From Candidatus Viridilinea mediisalina (GTDB lineage: Bacteria; Chloroflexota; Chloroflexia; Chloroflexales; Chloroflexaceae), in assembly GCF_002532535.1 (NCBI RefSeq), contig NZ_NQWI01000042.1, positions 1 to 40,399 of the forward strand: DNA of 40,399 nt, in the 5' to 3' direction. This document shows, piece by piece, positions 35,500 through 40,399 of this stretch. A program made the translations under genes and the position numbers. Below the pieces are notes generated by a model that was not told where the DNA came from, made no database searches, and saw nothing but the letters and a program-made list of their open reading frames with translations. Every line of letters starts with the position of its first letter. Positions within the stretch are counted from its first letter, which is position 1.

Positions 35500-35727
35500 C
35501 ACCACAGAGACACAGAGAACACAGAGAAATTTGTAGCAAGGCAACCACCTGTTGGCATTACCTCCAGCTACAATACCTCTGTGCCCTCGGTGCCTCTGTG
35601 GTAAAAACCTCTCTCCCTCTACAACAACTCGGTCGAAAAATCTCCGTTTCCCAGCGAGCACTCCAGCTACAATACCTCTGTGCCCTCGGTGCCTCTGTGG
35701 TAAAAACCTCTCTCCCTCTACAACAAC
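35500..35727. repeat. CACAGAGACACAGAG inverted repeat with a 67-bp exact duplication
   Basis: CACCACAGAGACACAGAGAA (from about 35500) faces two copies of the inverted partner CTCTGTGCC..GTGCCTCTGTGG. The partner lies in an exact 67-bp direct repeat at 35562-35628 and 35661-35727, separated by 32 bp. The same inverted-repeat family recurs at 37661-37776. Confidence 0.9.
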
Positions 35728-35730
35728 GTA

Positions 35731-37474
<1,744 letters not shown>

Positions 37475-37660
37475 CACTGGTATCTGTTATCAATTGACTC
37501 CATCGCGTTCACATGCTGCTTGCTGATCGGGCAGTGCAGGGGTGCTGCCACTATGCTATTTGACACCCCCTCGTTCCATGTTGGGATTCATAGATACAAA
37601 CGATGCTCGCACGTTTTTTGCGCTTGTAATCGTGTGGGTTGTGGGGGAAGTTTGGGTACC

Positions 37661-37776
37661 TACAGAGATAAAGAGGTTTTCACCACAGAGACACAGAGAG
37701 CACAGAGAGGTAGCACCTCACCAAAACCTCTGTGTCCTCGGTGCCTCTGTGGTGAAAATCTCTGTACCTCATATCG
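37661..37776. repeat. CACAGAG-family inverted repeat, second locus
   Basis: TACAGAGATAAAGAGGTTTTCACCACAGAG-type sequence on the left faces its inverted partner (CTCTGTGTCCTCGGTGCCTCTGTGGTGAAAATCTCTGTA-type) on the right. It belongs to the same family as 35500-35727 and ends one base before the MBL gene stop codon. Confidence 0.88.
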
Positions 37777-37777
37777 G

Positions 37778-38443
37778 TCATACACTCGATCGCATCACCA
37801 CCAGACGGGTCTCTTCGCCTTCAGCGGGCAAATTGCTCGCATTGAGGCTCACCTTATCTTCTGGGCTCACCTCTTTGTGGCCCAATTCATTGATGAAGCG
37901 TTCGAGTGGCTCAAGGGGATAATCGAAGGAGAGTTGGGGGCTTGCGTAGTGCATAGGGATCACGACGCGCGGTTCAAGCTGACTGATCACATTCACCGCC
38001 TCAGCCGGGCCAATTGTCTCGCCGCCACCCACTGGGATGAAGAGAACATCCACATTGCCAATAGCCTCAAGCTGGCTCTGGCTCAACTCGTGGCCCAAGT
38101 CGCCCAAGTGGCAGAAGACGATCTCATCAAGGTGGATCACATAGACGATATTACGGCCCCGTTCGGCCCCTTTGAGCTTATCGTGGTAGGTGGTGACACC
38201 CCCAATCATGATACCACCGACTTCATACTCGCCCGGCCCTTCGACCACAAAGAGCCGTTCGCGCATCGGGCGCACCTGGGCGACATTATTGTGGTCGGGA
38301 TGATCATGGCTAACGGTCACAATATGGGCGGTAGGCCGCCCCATGTCTATACCAATAGTACGGTTGTAGGGATCACACAACACAATCCCGTCACGCCCGC
38401 GTAGGCGAAAGCAGGCGTGGCCGAGGTATTGAATATCAGGCAT
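37778..38443 (-). CDS. MBL-fold metal-dependent hydrolase (UlaG/UPF0173-like)
   Basis: The 221-residue protein has the metallo-beta-lactamase signature HDHPDHNN (near residue 51), preceded by GHACFRL and DPYN, then GDLGHEL with the Asp-His and a final VVIPMHY carrying another metal-binding His. These are the pattern of the UlaG-like zinc hydrolase group. Substrate unknown. It is a stand-alone gene on the minus strand; recX lies about 190 bp upstream on the same strand. Confidence 0.88.
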   Translation of the reverse strand: MPDIQYLGHACFRLRGRDGIVLCDPYNRTIGIDMGRPTAHIVTVSHDHPDHNNVAQVRPMRERLFVVEGPGEYEVGGIMIGGVTTYHDKLKGAERGRNIVYVIHLDEIVFCHLGDLGHELSQSQLEAIGNVDVLFIPVGGGETIGPAEAVNVISQLEPRVVIPMHYASPQLSFDYPLEPLERFINELGHKEVSPEDKVSLNASNLPAEGEETRLVVMRSSV

Positions 38444-38635
38444 GTAAGGGCTTCCTTAGGTTACGCCTTGCGGCGGGCGGGTTGAGAGCGGCTGTGCCGC
38501 TTAAGGATATAGAAACGAGAAAATAGAAAATAGGTTTGCGGCATCAGGATGCACACGAAGTCCTAGATCGCGCCGCCTAGTTTCCACAGGCTGGTTTCGA
38601 CGAAAGAGCAAAGAGCGTGTAGGGCGCAGCCCCAC

Positions 38636-39310
38636 CTAAATGTCTGCATCATCCTCATGGTCTTGCAGTTCTGCCCAAAGTATACCAAGAATCGGACTAA
38701 TCACTGCAAGACTAAAGCCACGGCGTTGCAGCAGGCCGCCCAAGCGCCGTTGGAACGTAGCCTTGTCGCGGCTCGTGGCATAGCGCGGCAGCAGATGGCG
38801 CGCCAACGCTTCCGCACGCTCCGCCTCGGCCTCTGGGTCGGACGCATCACTCTGGGCGAGGGTCTGCTCAATCGTGGCGCGGTCAACACCTTTACGCCGC
38901 AGTTCGTCACGCAGCGCATGGATGCCCCGCGAACGCTGGCGCTGGCGCTGTTCAACCCAAAGCTGGCTAAAGGCCGCATCATCAAGCAGACCCAACTCAG
39001 TTAGGCGCACCAGTGCCTGCTCAATACTTGCAGGCGTAGCACCCTTTTGGCGCAAACGCTGCCGCACCTCAGCAGCAGCGTGGGGGCGTCTATCAAGCAT
39101 GCGCAGCGCGATGCGCAGCGCCTGTTCCGCCTGCGCCGCCGCCTCTAGGCGCATCCACGCCGCCTCATCAAGCTCCATGCCCACCCACAAGCCCTCGTTG
39201 GCCAGCGTGTTGAGCCCAATCCCCAACGCAAACTCGCCGTCAATAAAAATATTGACGCGCTGCGGGTCATTCACCTGGGCTTTGATGGCAGTAATCGTAC
39301 CAGTAGGCAT
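38636..39310 (-). CDS. recX: Regulatory protein RecX
   Basis: RecX modulates RecA filaments. The 224-residue product has the three-helix repeats typical of the family (LRIALRMLDRRPHAAAEVRQRLRQKG, LTELGLLDDAAFSQLWVEQR, RGIHALRDELRRKGVD) and an N-terminal extension (ITAIKAQVNDPQRVNIFIDGEF) common in Chloroflexota-like RecX. The ATG at 39310 overlaps the 3-bp duplication of a TIR element inserted directly upstream, so the native RBS and promoter are displaced by 105 bp. AAGGG inside the element lies 11 bases before the ATG and may replace it. The frame is also open through the element (up to 39481), so an N-terminal extended form is possible. Confidence 0.92.
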   Translation of the reverse strand: MPTGTITAIKAQVNDPQRVNIFIDGEFALGIGLNTLANEGLWVGMELDEAAWMRLEAAAQAEQALRIALRMLDRRPHAAAEVRQRLRQKGATPASIEQALVRLTELGLLDDAAFSQLWVEQRQRQRSRGIHALRDELRRKGVDRATIEQTLAQSDASDPEAEAERAEALARHLLPRYATSRDKATFQRRLGGLLQRRGFSLAVISPILGILWAELQDHEDDADI

Positions 39311-39312
39311 AA

Positions 39313-39414
39313 TACCAATTACCCTTGAACATGCCGCATTATCAAGAACGCGAAAGCCCATTGGGACGCTATGTTCGGCAATCTGCAATCTGCAATCTAC
39401 AATCGTAAATGGTA
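39313..39414 (+). mobile_element. 102-bp TIR element, full copy C, on the recX start codon
   Basis: The ends are TACCAATTAC and GTAAATGGTA with TAA on both sides (39310-39312 and 39415-39417). The left TAA supplies the first base of the recX ATG on the minus strand. The length is again exactly 102 bp. Confidence 0.93.
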
Positions 39415-39530
39415 TAAGGCAATCTCTCAAAGAATCTTGAAGATGAGCAATTGTACCACCCGACCGTATCTTTTGGCCCACTCGAACGGTATAAAGGGTG
39501 GTATGGTATGTAGGTAGAACCGGGGCGGAG

Positions 39531-39561
39531 GACGTTGGCTGAGCGTGTCGAAGCCAACGTC
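39531..39561. repeat. REP-like hairpin (GACGTTGGCT...AGCCAACGTC)
   Basis: A 10-bp perfect stem with an 11-nt loop GAGCGTGTCGA, just upstream of the reductase RBS. It resembles the GGCTGAGCGTGTCGAAGCC palindromes widespread in bacteria. Confidence 0.8.
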
Positions 39562-39572
39562 ACGGGGAACCA

Positions 39573-40118
39573 ATGCAAACTTCCATTTACCTTGCCACCT
39601 CGCTCGATGGCTTCATTGCTCGTGCGGATGGAGCTATCGATTGGCTGCCAAGCGGAGATGATCCAGGCGAAGATTATGGTTACCAAGCCTTCTTCGCCTC
39701 AGTTGATGTGCTGGTAATGGGGCGTGCTACCTACGATCTGGTGCGAGGCTTTGCCACATGGCCCTATGACGACAAACCCGTGGTGGTACTCACGCAACGC
39801 CCGCTCACCATCCCGGCGGAGCTTGCACATAGCGTTACGGTGATGGCAGGCGCACCACAGGAACTCGTTGAGCGCCTCGCAGCACGCGGCTTGCGCCATG
39901 CCTACATTGATGGTGGGCAGACCATCCAGCGCTTTCTTGCAGCAGGGCTCATTCAGCGCATGATTCTCACACGTGTGCCGGTGCTGCTTGGGCATGGCCT
40001 CCCCCTCTTTGGCTCCTTGCCCGCAGAACGCTGGTGGCAGCATGTGGCTACGCGCAGCTACGCCAATGGGCTAGTGCAGAGTGAGTATGTTGCGACTGTT
40101 GCAAGTGGCAATTTGTGA
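39573..40118 (+). CDS. Dihydrofolate reductase family protein (RibD C-terminal-like)
   Basis: The 181-residue product has the DHFR/RibD fold signatures SIYLATSLDGFIARADGAIDWL, VLVMGRATYDLVRG, and GLRHAYIDGGQTIQRFL. These bind NADPH and a small pteridine- or pyrimidine-like substrate in the family, but this group has no fixed substrate and is distinct from housekeeping DHFR (FolA). GGGGA precedes the ATG. It is divergent from recX. The stop codon is two bases from a repeat copy. Confidence 0.9.
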   Translation: MQTSIYLATSLDGFIARADGAIDWLPSGDDPGEDYGYQAFFASVDVLVMGRATYDLVRGFATWPYDDKPVVVLTQRPLTIPAELAHSVTVMAGAPQELVERLAARGLRHAYIDGGQTIQRFLAAGLIQRMILTRVPVLLGHGLPLFGSLPAERWWQHVATRSYANGLVQSEYVATVASGNL

Positions 40119-40119
40119 C

Positions 40120-40195
40120 GCCATTGTTCGGCAATCGGCAATCTACAATCTGCAATCTGCAATCTGCAATCTGCAATCTGCAATCGTAAATGGTA
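40120..40195 (+). repeat. 5'-truncated TIR-element copy with expanded heptamers
   Basis: It begins at the GACGCCAT(T)GTTCGGCAATC segment of the full element, has about eight GCAATCT-type heptamers and ends with the right terminal repeat GTAAATGGTA, followed by TAA. The left terminal repeat is absent. Confidence 0.85.
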
Positions 40196-40201
40196 TAAGG
40201 T

Positions 40202-40231
40202 TTGACAGATGCCCCTGCGCTTGGGTACAAT
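40202..40231 (+). promoter_or_regulatory. Strong sigma70-type promoter facing out of the window
   Basis: TTGACA (40202-40207), an 18-bp spacer and TACAAT (40226-40231). The predicted start near 40238 places the terminal octamer array inside the 5' leader of a gene beyond the right edge. Confidence 0.72.
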
Positions 40232-40252
40232 CGGTAGCATATGTAGTTTAGT

Positions 40253-40399
40253 TTGTTCTTTGTTCTCCTGTTCTCTGTTCTCCTGTTCTCCTGTTCTCCT
40301 GTTCTCCTGTTCTCCTGTTCTCCTGTTCTCCTGTTCTCTGTTCTCCTGTTCTCCTGTTCTCCTGTTCTCTGTTCTCCTGTTCTCCTGTTCTCCTGTTCT
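40253..40399. repeat. 8-bp microsatellite (TGTTCTCC) with 7-bp slips, runs off the right edge
   Basis: About seventeen units of TGTTCTCC, with several TGTTCTC (7-bp) variants, continue to the window's end. It is a base-order variant of the left-end array (TGTTCCTC). Confidence 0.93.

Larger units (their letters stand above)
35352..35730. other. 379-bp repeat-filled spacer before pyrG stop
   Basis: No gene is supported. It contains a degenerate TIR-element derivative, a CACAGAGACACAGAG inverted-repeat family member and an exact 67-bp direct duplication whose second copy ends four bases before the pyrG stop codon. Confidence 0.8.

Overview
The window is bacterial, with high-GC coding sequence by eye except where noted. 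It reads best as a filamentous phototrophic or related member of the Chloroflexota (Chloroflexales-like). The hints are a soluble fumarate reductase beside Hdr and 2-oxoacid:ferredoxin genes, a very large Pro/Thr-linked secreted RCC1 protein ending in a VFLPLVQR-like tail, CHAT-STAND proteins, and many small dispersed palindromes. This placement is an inference; no rRNA or tRNA gene was seen.

Layout. 1-72 is an 8-bp microsatellite. 88-2685 (minus) holds uvrC and a Uma2-family nuclease. 2944-14486 (minus) is the metabolic core, one long collinear cluster. In transcription order it runs: double-length HdrA, MvhD-like protein, a cysteine-rich Fe-S protein, HdrC, HdrB, fumarate reductase Fe-S subunit, fumarate reductase flavoprotein, and a four-subunit 2-oxoacid:ferredoxin oxidoreductase (order D-A-B-C). 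Long perfect hairpins sit between the Hdr, Frd and Kor modules and after the last gene. 14991-17332 carries an orphan ABC ATPase, a 6-phosphogluconate dehydrogenase and a small membrane protein.

17729-20822 is a wreck: a TPR regulator and a Wzz/BY-kinase gene, each lacking its N-terminus, abut head to head near 19188, and the kinase also has a +1 frameshift. 20990-26312 is a giant secreted gene (C11 clostripain-like protease, 15 RCC1 repeats, carboxypeptidase-regulatory and Calx-beta-like domains, Pro/Thr linker), split by a +1 shift near 22808. secA follows at 26588-29578 behind a recognisable promoter. 29622-34678 is a defence-like locus: a CHAT-protease/NB-ARC STAND gene (frameshifted and cut short), into which an AT-rich type II restriction-modification island (HNH endonuclease, beta-class methyltransferase with an internal HTH, RHH regulator) appears to have inserted. 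After it come a remnant reading frame, a zinc-ribbon protein and a small membrane protein. The right part has pyrG, an MBL-fold hydrolase, recX and a DHFR-family reductase, ending in a promoter that fires into a second 8-bp microsatellite.

How the genes may work together. The Hdr-Frd-Kor cluster joins two steps of the reductive TCA cycle that flank succinyl-CoA synthetase: fumarate to succinate, and succinyl-CoA to 2-oxoglutarate. HdrA proteins are flavin-based bifurcation hubs, so one operon could couple high-potential electrons to fumarate and low-potential electrons to ferredoxin for the carboxylation. This is the main candidate for a novel system here.

A second notable signal is a family of exactly 102-bp elements with 10-bp terminal inverted repeats and 3-bp target duplications. 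Net insertion is 105 bp (35 codons), so they keep reading frames. One is in frame inside the secreted giant, one sits on the recX start codon, one lies in a spacer, and several shortened derivatives have expanded a 7-bp internal repeat.
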